Assembly (NCBI RefSeq): GCF_009861525.1
Contig: NZ_WVHL01000003.1
Span: 1,612,001 to 1,676,000 of the forward strand
Length of the DNA: 64,000 bases
Direction: 5' to 3'
Origin: Pseudomonas sp. LD120
GTDB lineage: Bacteria; Pseudomonadota; Gammaproteobacteria; Pseudomonadales; Pseudomonadaceae
Part shown: one piece after another, positions 7,356-15,463 of the stretch
How the letters are laid out: every line of letters begins with the position of its first letter
Numbering within the stretch: the first letter of the stretch is position 1
Translations under genes and position numbers: made by a program
The notes under the pieces: model-generated
Told to the model about the DNA's origin: nothing
Databases searched by the model: none
What the model saw: the letters and a program-made list of their open reading frames with translations, nothing else

Positions 7356-8714
7356 ATGGCCTACGATTTTGATCTTTATGTAATTGGCGCCGGTTCCGGC
7401 GGTGTGCGCTGCGCGCGATTCGCGGCGGGCTTTGGGGCGAAAGTCGCGGTCGCTGAAAGCCGCTATCTGGGCGGCACCTGTGTCAACGTCGGTTGCGTAC
7501 CGAAGAAGCTTCTGGTGTACAGCGCCCACTTTGCCGAAGACTTCGAACAGGCCTGCGGATTTGGCTGGTCGTTGGGGGCGGCGAATTTCGATTGGGCGAC
7601 CCTGATCGCTAACAAGGATCGCGAGATCAATCGCCTTAATGGCATTTACCGCAATTTGCTGCTCAACAGTGGTGTGACCCTGCATGAAGGCCACGCCAAG
7701 CTGATCGACGCGCATCAGGTGGAAGTCAACGGCCAGCGCTACACCGCCAAGCACATTCTCATCGCGACGGGCGGCTGGCCGGATATTCCGGACATTCCGG
7801 GGCGTGAGCATGCCATCGGTTCCAATGAAGCCTTCTTTCTCAAGACGCTGCCTAAGCGGGTTCTGGTCGTGGGCGGTGGTTACATCGCGGTGGAGTTTGC
7901 CGGGATCTTCCACGGTCTGGGCGCCGACACTCAATTGCTGTATCGCGGTGACCTGTTCTTGCGCGGCTTCGATGGCGCGGTGCGCAAGCACTTGCAGGAA
8001 GAGCTGACCAAGCGCGGCCTGGGGTTGCAGTTCAATGCCGATATTCAGCGCATTGACAAGCTGGCTGATGGCAGTCTTGAGGTCACCCTCAAGGACGGTC
8101 GCAAGTTGCAGGCTGACTGTGTGTTCTACGCTACCGGGCGTCGGCCGATGCTCGACAACCTGGGGCTGGAGAATACCGGCGTCAAGCTTGATGAGCGCGG
8201 CTTCATTGAGGTCGACGATCAGTATCAAAGCAGTGAGCCATCGATCCTGGCCATTGGTGATGTGATCGGTCGCGTGCAACTGACGCCGGTGGCCCTGGCT
8301 GAAGGCATGGCCGTGGCGCGGCGTCTGTTCAAGCCGGAGCAGTACCGTCCGGTGGACTACCGGATGATTCCGACGGCGGTGTTCAGTCTGCCGAACATCG
8401 GCACGGTGGGCCTCAGCGAGGAGCAGGCGCGTGAGGCAGGGCACAAGGTGCAGGTCTTCGAGAGCCGTTTTCGGCCGATGAAGCTGACCCTCACCGACTG
8501 CCAGGAGCGCACCTTGATGAAGCTGGTGGTGGATGCCGACAGCGATAAGGTCCTGGGCTGCCACATGGTGGGGCCGGATGCCGGGGAAATCGTCCAGGGT
8601 TTGGCGATCGCCCTGAAAGCGGGGGCGACCAAGCGCGACTTTGACGAAACCATCGGTGTGCACCCGACGGCCGCCGAAGAGTTCGTCACCATGCGTACCC
8701 CCGTCGCGGACTGA
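7356..8714 (+). CDS. gor: Glutathione-disulfide reductase
   Basis: Encodes 452 aa. It reduces oxidised glutathione with NADPH in the cytoplasm. Visible features are the FAD-binding [14 protein letters not shown], the redox-active pair Cys42/Cys47 in [13 protein letters not shown], the NADPH-binding [18 protein letters not shown], and the C-terminal HPTAAEEF segment carrying the active-site His. The start is the ATG at 7356 ([13 protein letters not shown]) with GGGAG 9 nt upstream; an in-frame ATG at 7263 falls inside the galU terminator. It ends directly against the convergent KfrA-like gene (no gap). Confidence 0.95.
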   Translation: MAYDFDLYVIGAGSGGVRCARFAAGFGAKVAVAESRYLGGTCVNVGCVPKKLLVYSAHFAEDFEQACGFGWSLGAANFDWATLIANKDREINRLNGIYRNLLLNSGVTLHEGHAKLIDAHQVEVNGQRYTAKHILIATGGWPDIPDIPGREHAIGSNEAFFLKTLPKRVLVVGGGYIAVEFAGIFHGLGADTQLLYRGDLFLRGFDGAVRKHLQEELTKRGLGLQFNADIQRIDKLADGSLEVTLKDGRKLQADCVFYATGRRPMLDNLGLENTGVKLDERGFIEVDDQYQSSEPSILAIGDVIGRVQLTPVALAEGMAVARRLFKPEQYRPVDYRMIPTAVFSLPNIGTVGLSEEQAREAGHKVQVFESRFRPMKLTLTDCQERTLMKLVVDADSDKVLGCHMVGPDAGEIVQGLAIALKAGATKRDFDETIGVHPTAAEEFVTMRTPVAD

Positions 8715-9722
8715 TCATGAGTCCGCTGGTGTGTCTGGCTGAGCCTTGATTGTGGCGGCCAGACGCAGCGCCTCAAGGCCGGCCTCGGCCTTGGCGGCGC
8801 GCAACTCCATCTCTTTGTGCTGTCGAGCCTGCTGCTCGGCGCTGTTCTTGAGTGTCTGAATCTCCTCTGAAGCCACGCGCAAGCGTTCTTGCAGCAGGGC
8901 GCTGGCATTGTCCTGGCGAGCCAATTGCTCACCCAGTTGTACCTGCGCAGCGGCGCTCTTGCTCGCGGCGTCCTCGGCTTGCTTGAGTGTTTTCAGGGTG
9001 GCTCGCTGCTCGCTGAGCAGGCGTTCGTTATCACGGTGCAGTTGGGTGATTTCATCCTGGCGCACCAGTGCGCTCTGCTGGGCTTGGCGCAGTTCCATCT
9101 GTACCTGTTGCAGTTGCCCCTCATGGCGGCGCTGCTCCTGTTCGCGCTGTTCCTTGCTGGCGGCGCGGTAGTGCTCCAGGGCATCGCGGGCATGCAGGTG
9201 CTTTTCTTCCAGGGAGCGAATCTGCTGCTCCTTGTCTTCCAGGCGCAGGTCGTAGGTCTTCAGTACCTGGTTGAGTTCGGCGTTGCGGGTTTGCTCGCTT
9301 TGCAGCATGGAGCGGATGTTCTGCAGGGTGGCGCTTTCGCCGGCCAGGGCAGTGGCCTGAATCTGCAACTGCTGTAGGAGCTGCTGTTCATCGCGCCGCG
9401 CATCGTCGAGCTGTTGCTCCAGGGTTTGCTTCTGTTGTTCGAACTGGGCGAGGGCGCGCTCCAGGGGCGCCTGGGCCTGCTCTTGCAGGCGTAGCGCCAA
9501 TCGTCCCACCAGCTCGCCCAGCTCTTCGTCCAGTGCTACCGGGCCGGCATCGCGACGGGAAGTGCCGTCGTCCAGTTCCTTCAGGTAGCGGTGAATGGTG
9601 GTTTTTGAGCCGGTATTGCCCATTTCTATGCGTACCGCATCAATGCTGGGGTGTTCGCCGCGGGCAAGGATCGCCTCGCGGGCCTTTTTCACCACCGCCT
9701 TGTTTATGCCTCCACGAGCCAT
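8715..9722 (-). CDS. KfrA/TnpT-like coiled-coil DNA-binding protein
   Basis: Encodes 335 aa. The first ~60 residues (MARGGINKAVVKKAREAILA... GNTGSKTTIHRYLKELD) form the KfrA N-terminal DNA-binding domain. Residues ~75-320 are a long heptad-rich coiled coil full of Gln/Glu/Arg/Leu. The same layout is found in plasmid KfrA and in TnpT, the cointegrate-resolution accessory protein of Tn4651-type transposons. Its divergent neighbour is a tyrosine recombinase, the same arrangement as tnpT/tnpS with the resolution site between them. I infer a DNA-bridging or recombination-accessory role on the chromosome. No transposase is nearby. Confidence 0.8.
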   Translation of the reverse strand: MARGGINKAVVKKAREAILARGEHPSIDAVRIEMGNTGSKTTIHRYLKELDDGTSRRDAGPVALDEELGELVGRLALRLQEQAQAPLERALAQFEQQKQTLEQQLDDARRDEQQLLQQLQIQATALAGESATLQNIRSMLQSEQTRNAELNQVLKTYDLRLEDKEQQIRSLEEKHLHARDALEHYRAASKEQREQEQRRHEGQLQQVQMELRQAQQSALVRQDEITQLHRDNERLLSEQRATLKTLKQAEDAASKSAAAQVQLGEQLARQDNASALLQERLRVASEEIQTLKNSAEQQARQHKEMELRAAKAEAGLEALRLAATIKAQPDTPADS

Positions 9723-9901
9723 GCATCCTCCGACGATTTGATACTGTGATACGTAGTATGTATTTATGCGGTATTGTACACGCGCTTATGATCGATCGAC
9801 AGCATAAATATAGTGCGGGATATATTAGTATTACCCCGCGTCATTGCCACTAAGGGCGATTTTCGTCCTTCATCGCCGTACCGCTGCCCGAGTGAGAGCC
9901 C
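9723..9901. promoter_or_regulatory. Divergent promoter / putative recombination or operator region
   Basis: 179 bp between the KfrA/TnpT-like gene and the recombinase gene, clearly AT-richer than its surroundings. GATAC occurs at 9740-9744 and 9748-9752, with inverted GTAT copies at 9756-9759, 9760-9763 and 9771-9774. A perfect 9-bp inverted repeat, TATTTATGC (9761-9769) and GCATAAATA (9802-9810), encloses TGTACA and CGATCG. A GCGGG/CCCGC pair lies at 9815-9819 and 9835-9839. By analogy to the tnpS-tnpT intergenic site of Tn4651, this may hold operators and a strand-exchange site. Confidence 0.55.
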
Positions 9902-10840
9902 ATGAGTGAGCTGGATCGTTACCTGCAAGCCGCCACGCGCGATAACACCCGTCGTAGCTACCGGGCCGCCATCGAACATTTCGAGGTGCAGTGGGGCGGT
10001 TTTCTGCCTGCGACGGCCGATAGCGTGGCGCGCTATCTGGTGGCCTACGCCGCAGAGTTGTCGATCAATACCTTGAAGTTGCGTTTGTCGGCGTTGGCGC
10101 AGTGGCATAACAGCCAGGGTTTCGCCGACCCGACCAAGGCGCCGGTGGTGCGCCAGGTGTTCAAGGGGATTCGCGCCGTGCATCCGGCTCAGGAAAAGCA
10201 GGCCGAGCCATTGCAACTACAGCACCTGGAGCGCGTGATTGCCTGGCTTGACGAGGCAGCGACGGCTGCCGGCGTTGACGGTCGTCAGGCTGACCTGTTG
10301 CGTGCCCGGCGTGACCGGGCATTGATCCTGCTGGGGTTCTGGCGCGGATTTCGCAGCGATGAGTTGTGCCGCTTGCAGATTGAGTATGTGCAGGCCAGTG
10401 CCGGTTCCGGTATCAGCCTCTATTTACCTCGCAGCAAAGGGGACCGCGACAATCTTGGCCGCACCTTCCACACCCCGGCCTTATTGCGGTTGTGCCCGGT
10501 GCAGGCCTATATCGAGTGGATCAATACGGCAGCGCTGGTTCGCGGACCGGTGTTTCGCGGCATCGATCGCTGGGGGCACTTGAGTGAGCAGGGCTTGCAT
10601 GCCAACAGCGTGATTCCTCTGCTGCGCCAAGCCCTGGAGCGTGCGGGTATCGCCGCCGAGCATTACACCAGCCACTCGTTGCGCCGTGGCTTCGCCACCT
10701 GGGCTCACCGCAGTGGCTGGGACTTGAAATCGCTGATGAGCTATGTCGGTTGGAAGGACATGAAGTCCGCCATGCGCTACGTCGACGCCAATCCATTCAT
10801 GGGCATGGCGCAGCTCGAGGAGAAGCCTGTTCCGCAGTAG
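9902..10840 (+). CDS. Tyrosine recombinase, TnpS-like
   Basis: Encodes 312 aa. The N-terminal ~100 residues form the SAM-like core-binding domain (NTRRSYRAAIEHFEVQW). The C-terminal catalytic domain shows all key residues: Arg151 (RGFRSDEL), Lys179 in the beta-hairpin (PRSKGD), His258-x-x-Arg261 (TSHSLRRGF), Trp284 at the His/Trp position (YVGWKD) and the nucleophile Tyr293 (MRYVD). It should therefore be active in DNA strand exchange. It is divergent from the KfrA/TnpT-like gene. It is neither XerC nor XerD, and no phage or integron cassettes are seen nearby. GAGTGAGAG precedes the ATG. Confidence 0.85.
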   Translation: MSELDRYLQAATRDNTRRSYRAAIEHFEVQWGGFLPATADSVARYLVAYAAELSINTLKLRLSALAQWHNSQGFADPTKAPVVRQVFKGIRAVHPAQEKQAEPLQLQHLERVIAWLDEAATAAGVDGRQADLLRARRDRALILLGFWRGFRSDELCRLQIEYVQASAGSGISLYLPRSKGDRDNLGRTFHTPALLRLCPVQAYIEWINTAALVRGPVFRGIDRWGHLSEQGLHANSVIPLLRQALERAGIAAEHYTSHSLRRGFATWAHRSGWDLKSLMSYVGWKDMKSAMRYVDANPFMGMAQLEEKPVPQ

Positions 10841-10872
10841 ATAAAGCTTTTTTCTGTTCATTAGCCCGTCTG

Positions 10873-10932
10873 ATAGTCAAAGCCAATCGTCAGCATCAGG
10901 TTTGCCAATGAGCCAAGCGCTAACTCATTGGC
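10873..10932 (+). promoter_or_regulatory. Candidate OxyR site upstream of ahpC
   Basis: Four tetramers are spaced by 7 nt: ATAG (10873), CAAT (10884), ATCA (10895) and CAAT (10906). This is the spacing of OxyR sites (ATAG-N7-CTAT-N7-ATAG-N7-CTAT). Overlapping it, GCCAATGAG (10904-10912) and CTCATTGGC (10924-10932) form a perfect 9-bp inverted repeat. OxyR control of ahpC is well established in Pseudomonas; this particular site is my inference. Confidence 0.5.
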
Positions 10933-10991
10933 TAGGATTCTCCCCATCAACTGTTCACCCACTGTTTTCAACCACTGATGGAGAGTCATCG

Positions 10992-11555
10992 ATGCCTATC
11001 ATCAACAGCCACGTTAAACCGTTCAAAGCTACCGCATTCAAAAACGGCGCATTCGTCGAAGTGTCGGACGCTGACCTGAAAGGCAAATGGTCTGTGGTGT
11101 TTTTCTACCCGGCTGACTTCACCTTCGTTTGCCCGACCGAGCTGGAAGACCTGGCTGACAACTACGCCGAGTTCCAGAAACTGGGCGTTGAGATCTACAG
11201 CGTTTCCACCGACACCCACTTCGCTCATGCTGCCTGGCACAACACCTCGCCGGCCATCGGCAAGATCCAGTACACCATGATCGGCGACCCGACCCTGGCC
11301 ATCTCCCGCAACTTCGACGTGCTGATCGAAGAGGCCGGTCTGGCTGACCGTGGCACCTTCGTGATCAACCCTGAAGGCCAGATCAAGATCGTTGAAATCA
11401 ACGACGGTGGCGTAGGCCGTGACGCGTCTGAGCTGCTGCGCAAGATCAAGGCTGCTCAATACGTCGCTGCCCACCCTGGTGAAGTCTGCCCAGCCAAGTG
11501 GAAAGAAGGCGAGGCCACCCTGGCTCCGTCCCTGGACCTGGTCGGCAAGATCTAA
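10992..11555 (+). CDS. ahpC: Alkyl hydroperoxide reductase subunit C (peroxiredoxin)
   Basis: Encodes 187 aa, standard length for the 2-Cys peroxiredoxin AhpC. It reduces H2O2, organic peroxides and peroxynitrite and is recycled by AhpF. The peroxidatic Cys47 is in FTFVCPTEL and the resolving Cys166 in GEVCPAKW. The start [12 protein letters not shown] at 10992 follows GGAGAG. The codon choice is strongly biased to C/G-ending codons, typical of a highly expressed gene. It is followed by a terminator and then ahpF, so ahpF is partly uncoupled. Confidence 0.97.
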   Translation: MPIINSHVKPFKATAFKNGAFVEVSDADLKGKWSVVFFYPADFTFVCPTELEDLADNYAEFQKLGVEIYSVSTDTHFAHAAWHNTSPAIGKIQYTMIGDPTLAISRNFDVLIEEAGLADRGTFVINPEGQIKIVEINDGGVGRDASELLRKIKAAQYVAAHPGEVCPAKWKEGEATLAPSLDLVGKI

Positions 11556-11610
11556 GCCCATGCATTACCCAGGGGCGGTGATCCGCACTTAAGTCAGTTG
11601 CACCGCCCCC

Positions 11611-11649
11611 AAAACGCCCGGGCGAAATTCGCTCGGGCGTTTTTTTTTA
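11611..11649 (+). terminator. Rho-independent terminator between ahpC and ahpF
   Basis: AAAACGCCCG (11611-11620) pairs with CGGGCGTTTT (11634-11643), followed by a long T-run to 11649. It probably attenuates transcription into ahpF. Confidence 0.9.
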
Positions 11650-11688
11650 CCGAACCATCTCTTTATTCAGAACATGGAAATCGCCCGT

Positions 11689-13254
11689 ATGTTGGACGCC
11701 AATCTTAAAGCTCAGTTGAAGTCATACCTGGAACGGGTCACCCAGCCGATCGAGATCGTCGCCTCCCTCGACGACGGTGCGAAATCCCAGGAAATGCTCG
11801 CGTTACTCAAAGACATTGTCAGTCTTTCCAACCAGATTACGTTGCTCGATAACGGCACCGATGGGCGCAAGCCGTCGTTCTCGTTGAATCGCCCGGGAAG
11901 TGATATCAACCTGCGTTTCGCCGGCATTCCCATGGGCCACGAATTCACTTCCCTGGTGCTGGCCCTGCTGCAAGTAGGTGGTCATCCGTCGAAAGCCAGC
12001 GCTGAAGTGATCGAGCAGATCCGCTCGCTCAAAGGCGAGTTCAACTTCGAGACCTACTTCTCGCTGTCCTGCCAGAACTGTCCGGACGTGGTCCAGGCCT
12101 TGAACCTTATGGCCGTGCTCAACCCGAATATCCGTCATGTGGCCATTGACGGCGCGCTGTTCCAGGCCGAGGTGGATGAGCGCAAGGTCATGGCCGTGCC
12201 CAGTGTCTACCTCAATGGCGTGAACTTCGGTCAGGGCCGCATGGGCCTGGAAGAAATCCTCGCCAAGCTCGATACCGGAGCGGTGGCGAAGCAAGCGCAG
12301 AAACTCAATGCCAAGGAGGCCTTTGATGTGCTGGTGGTTGGCGGTGGTCCGGCCGGTGCTTCGGCGGCCATCTACGCGGCCCGTAAAGGCATTCGTACCG
12401 GTGTTGCTGCCGAGCGCTTTGGTGGTCAGGTGCTCGACACCATGGCTATCGAGAACTTTGTCTCGGTGCAAGAGACCGAAGGGCCAAAACTGGCCGCGGC
12501 ACTGGAAGAGCACGTCAAGCAATACGACGTCGACATCATGAACCTGCAGCGAGCCAGTGCCCTGGTGCCGGCCAAGGAAGTGGGCGGCCTGCATGAGATT
12601 CAGTTTGAAAGCGGTGCCAGCCTCAAGGCCAAGTCGGTGATTCTCGCCACCGGTGCCCGCTGGCGTGAAATGGGCGTGCCAGGCGAGCAGGAATACAAAG
12701 CCAAGGGCGTGTGTTTCTGCCCGCATTGCGACGGCCCGCTGTTCAAGGGCAAGCGTGTAGCGGTCATTGGCGGCGGTAACTCCGGCGTAGAAGCGGCTAT
12801 CGATCTGGCGGGTATCGTCAGCCACGTCACCTTGCTGGAGTTCGACAGCAAGCTGCGCGCCGACGCCGTGCTGCAGCGCAAGCTGTTCAGCCTGCCCAAC
12901 GTCAAGGTCATCACCAGTGCCTTGACCAGCGAAGTGAAGGGTGATGGCCAGAAGGTCACCGGCTTGGTCTACAAAGACCGTGATTCCGGTGAGTTCAACA
13001 CCGTCGAGCTGGAAGGGATTTTCGTGCAGATTGGCCTGCTGCCCAACACCGACTGGCTAAAAGGCGCGGTGGAGTTGTCGGCCCGCGGAGAGGTGATTGT
13101 CGATGCTCGTGGAGAGACATCGTTGCCCGGTGTGTTTGCCGCCGGCGATGTGACGACGGTGCCGTACAAACAGATCGTGATTGCGGTGGGCGAGGGCGCC
13201 AAGGCATCTCTCAGCGCCTTCGATCATTTGATTCGCACCTCGGCACCCGCGTGA
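11689..13254 (+). CDS. ahpF: Alkyl hydroperoxide reductase subunit F
   Basis: Encodes 521 aa. AhpF is the NADH-dependent flavoprotein that reduces AhpC. Two redox pairs are present: Cys128/Cys131 in the N-terminal tandem thioredoxin-fold domain (SCQNCPDV) and Cys344/Cys347 in the thioredoxin-reductase-like part (CFCPHCDGP). FAD and NADH motifs are [17 protein letters not shown] and [15 protein letters not shown]. The start at 11689 ([11 protein letters not shown]) matches the family; an ATG 15 nt upstream is possible. It is followed by a strong terminator. Confidence 0.96.
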   Translation: MLDANLKAQLKSYLERVTQPIEIVASLDDGAKSQEMLALLKDIVSLSNQITLLDNGTDGRKPSFSLNRPGSDINLRFAGIPMGHEFTSLVLALLQVGGHPSKASAEVIEQIRSLKGEFNFETYFSLSCQNCPDVVQALNLMAVLNPNIRHVAIDGALFQAEVDERKVMAVPSVYLNGVNFGQGRMGLEEILAKLDTGAVAKQAQKLNAKEAFDVLVVGGGPAGASAAIYAARKGIRTGVAAERFGGQVLDTMAIENFVSVQETEGPKLAAALEEHVKQYDVDIMNLQRASALVPAKEVGGLHEIQFESGASLKAKSVILATGARWREMGVPGEQEYKAKGVCFCPHCDGPLFKGKRVAVIGGGNSGVEAAIDLAGIVSHVTLLEFDSKLRADAVLQRKLFSLPNVKVITSALTSEVKGDGQKVTGLVYKDRDSGEFNTVELEGIFVQIGLLPNTDWLKGAVELSARGEVIVDARGETSLPGVFAAGDVTTVPYKQIVIAVGEGAKASLSAFDHLIRTSAPA

Positions 13255-13274
13255 TCCGCTGAGCGAAAAACGCC

Positions 13275-13306
13275 AAACCCCATGAGCCTGGCTCATGGGG
13301 TTTTTT
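13275..13306 (+). terminator. Rho-independent terminator after ahpF
   Basis: A 13-bp stem, AAACCCCATGAGC (13275-13287) with GCTCATGGGGTTT (13291-13303), a 3-nt loop and a T-run. The symmetric A/T tails could also serve the convergent gloA gene. Confidence 0.9.
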
Positions 13307-13366
13307 ATTGGACGCCTTTGGAGTGGTCGACAATCGGCCTCTGCGAAGCGTCTATGCAGCCGGTGC

Positions 13367-13888
13367 TTATAGGGGGGCTGGCTGGATGATTTCAACCCAG
13401 TAGCCATCCGGGTCCTTGATGAAGGCCAGGCTCTTCATGCGACCATCGTTCAGGCGCTTCTGAAAGTCACAGCCCAGGGTCTCGAAGCGCTCGCAGGCAG
13501 CGACGATATCCGGCACCGAAATGCAGATATGACCGAAGCCCCGCGGGTCGCTGTTGCCATTGTGGTAGGCAAAGTCTGCGTCGTTCTCGGTGCCGTGGTT
13601 GTGGGTCAGTTCAAGAATGCCCGGGATCGATTTCATCCATTCGGTGCGCGCGACGGCATCGGCGGGAATCTGCGACTTGTCCACCAGGGCGAGGAAGTAC
13701 AGGCTGAACTCGGCTTCTGGGAAGTCGCGTTTCTCCACTAGCGAGAAGCCCAGTACCCGGGTGTAGAAGTCCAGTGAGCGGGTGATGTCCTTGACCCGCA
13801 ACATGGTGTGGTTGAACACGAAGCGTGCGGTGGCGGCGTCTGGTTGGGCGGTCACGCCGGGGAAAGTGTTGAGTTCGTTGAGGCTCAT
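13367..13888 (-). CDS. gloA: Lactoylglutathione lyase (glyoxalase I)
   Basis: Encodes 173 aa. Glyoxalase I isomerises the hemithioacetal of methylglyoxal and glutathione to S-lactoylglutathione. The two VOC-fold halves are visible, with metal ligands expected in [28 protein letters not shown] and YWVEIIQP. The length matches the longer, zinc-type (human/yeast-like) GloA rather than the ~130-aa E. coli type. The start at 13888 ([11 protein letters not shown]) has GGAGGG 6 nt upstream; longer in-frame extensions lack a good site. Confidence 0.93.
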   Translation of the reverse strand: MSLNELNTFPGVTAQPDAATARFVFNHTMLRVKDITRSLDFYTRVLGFSLVEKRDFPEAEFSLYFLALVDKSQIPADAVARTEWMKSIPGILELTHNHGTENDADFAYHNGNSDPRGFGHICISVPDIVAACERFETLGCDFQKRLNDGRMKSLAFIKDPDGYWVEIIQPAPL

Positions 13889-14086
13889 GGGCCCTCCGGG
13901 AAAAGTGCGGCAAGGGCTGCTGTCGAAGGCCAGCAGAACCTTGGCAGGCGGTGATTCGGACATCCTTGGGATTGCGTAATGATACGCACGTGGGCGCGAT
14001 GGCGCCAAACCCAAACCTCCTGGTCTATTGCCCATTCCTGGCGCCGGGCTCAGACTTCAAACCCCGTTCCTCAAGTGTGCAGCAGC

Positions 14087-14614
14087 ATGATCGAGTCGTT
14101 TAAAACCCGGGCTGCGGCCCTGTCTTTGCTGGTATTGGCTGGTGTAGCGCAGGCGGCCCCGGAAATAACCTGGCCCCAGGGCTGGACGGTGGAAGCGGTG
14201 CCTGGGCAGGACGGGGATTCGGCGGCCAAGGTTTCCCGTCAGCGCGCGGTAAAAAATGACGCCGCAGGCAATCCTCAGATGGTCATGGAGTTGACCGCGA
14301 GCCAAGTTGAAAGCGGGCATGTGGTCAATCTTCAAGGCGTGCTGCTGGAGATGCGCAAGTCAGTGCAAAAGGACTTTGCTCAAAGCGGCTATCAGAGTGT
14401 TTGCAACAAAATCCACGCCGCGAAATTGAGTCGTCTAGAGGCGTTGGAAACCACTTGCACCATTACCCAGAACGGCCGGCATGTGTTGTCACAAACATTG
14501 GTGGCAGCGCTGGATGGCGATAAGGCTTATGTACTTTCATATGCCGGGCAGGCTGCTGCTTATGCCGACAGCATGGATGAGATAGTTCTTGTACGAAACG
14601 GCCTTAAACTTTAA
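14087..14614 (+). CDS. Secreted DUF4946-like protein
   Basis: Encodes 175 aa with a signal peptide (MIESFKTRAAALSLLVLAGVAQA) cleaved after AQA, then PEITWPQGWTVE, the typical opening of DUF4946 proteins as I recall them. The mature part has two cysteines (SVCNKIHAA and ETTCTITQN) likely to form a disulfide, and a C-terminal region rich in Ala, Asp and Tyr. The ATG at 14087 is chosen because the signal peptide starts there; the frame upstream lacks secretory character. Probably periplasmic; function unknown. Confidence 0.7.
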   Translation: MIESFKTRAAALSLLVLAGVAQAAPEITWPQGWTVEAVPGQDGDSAAKVSRQRAVKNDAAGNPQMVMELTASQVESGHVVNLQGVLLEMRKSVQKDFAQSGYQSVCNKIHAAKLSRLEALETTCTITQNGRHVLSQTLVAALDGDKAYVLSYAGQAAAYADSMDEIVLVRNGLKL

Positions 14615-14802
14615 AGAAAATTCTGATCCGGTGGTTTGTTTTTCGCAGATAACAGATTCTGGTATCGAAAACGCACTTAAGCGTGAAGTTGACCTGAGGC
14701 ACAGGATCGCTTGGCGGGCAAGGCTGGGCAAGAGAAAGCAGGCGATGCCGGGCGGATCTGCTCTTAGATGAAAGTCGTAATAAGAATATTCTTAACAATG
14801 TT

Positions 14803-14831
14803 AAAGGCCCTGCATGTGCAGGGCCTTTTTT
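14803..14831. terminator. Bidirectional terminator
   Basis: A 12-bp perfect stem, AAAGGCCCTGCA (14803-14814) with TGCAGGGCCTTT (14817-14828), then a T-run. It lies between the DUF4946-like gene and the convergent mvaU gene and can serve both. Confidence 0.85.
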
Positions 14832-14848
14832 GGGGGGGGCGGCTTTAT

Positions 14849-15223
14849 TCAAGCACGTAGCCAGGAATCAACAGTGGCAGCGCCATACTGTTCTTTCCAG
14901 GCTTTCAGTCCGCGATGGTTGCCGCCTTTGGTTTCAATCAGTTCGCCAGTGTGCGGGTTCTGATAAACCTTGACCACGCGTGCGCGGCGCTGTTTAGGGG
15001 CATTGGCCTGCGGAAGCACGGACTTGCCCAAGTCGGGGTCAAGGATGGCGATGATGTCGCGCAGGCTCTTGTCATAGGATTTCATCAGGGCCTGAAGCTT
15101 TTCTTCGAACTCGATTTCTTTCTTGAGTCCGGCGTCGTTTTTCAGGGATTCAAGCTGCGCGAGCTGTTCTTGAAGTGCTTTTTCTGCAGCACGAAATTCA
15201 GCAAGTCTGGACAATATCTTCAC
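14849..15223 (-). CDS. mvaU: MvaT/MvaU-family H-NS-like xenogeneic silencer (MvaU type)
   Basis: Encodes 124 aa. The N-terminal ~60 residues are the dimerisation/oligomerisation coiled coil (LAEFRAAEKALQEQLAQLESLKNDAGLKKEIEFEEKLQ is the region, residues ~7-45). The C-terminal ~45 residues carry the AT-hook-like DNA-binding module (VYQNPHTGELIETKGGNHRGLKAWK). This is the Pseudomonas functional analogue of H-NS, silencing AT-rich foreign DNA. Sequence details (RLAEFRAAEKALQEQ, SLRDIIAILDPDLG) fit MvaU rather than MvaT. The upstream region is AT-rich, consistent with autoregulation. Confidence 0.9.
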   Translation of the reverse strand: MKILSRLAEFRAAEKALQEQLAQLESLKNDAGLKKEIEFEEKLQALMKSYDKSLRDIIAILDPDLGKSVLPQANAPKQRRARVVKVYQNPHTGELIETKGGNHRGLKAWKEQYGAATVDSWLRA

Positions 15224-15264
15224 TCCAATAGTCTATTTGGCTGATACAAACCACAAACAAAGCT

Positions 15265-15285
15265 ATAAGCCATAAGCCATAAGCC
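15265..15285. repeat. Heptanucleotide tandem repeat, 3 copies
   Basis: Three head-to-tail copies of ATAAGCC (15265-15271, 15272-15278, 15279-15285) in the AT-rich region upstream of mvaU. Possible operator or a slipped-strand repeat. Confidence 0.6.
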
Positions 15286-15463
15286 GATTAAGGCTTGATT
15301 AAGTGGCCTGCCCGTGAATTTTGTATAGGCGTGAAAAATTGTAGTAGTTAATGCGCTCAGAGTAAATCAGGTTGTTCTTGTACAGGGCTGTATCTGCCAA
15401 TTGATTCAAATGGGTGGGTGTGCTGAATCGGTGTGTCGAGCACTTTTGTTCTGGTATGGCTAT

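Noticed and set aside
7290..8663. A 457-codon frame opposite gor
   Set aside because: Shadow of the glutathione reductase gene; no start signal or family resemblance.
9761..9810. The 9-bp inverted repeat as a recombinase core site
   Set aside because: Arms are 32 bp apart; tyrosine recombinase cores usually have 6-8 bp between arms, so only an operator or accessory role is suggested.
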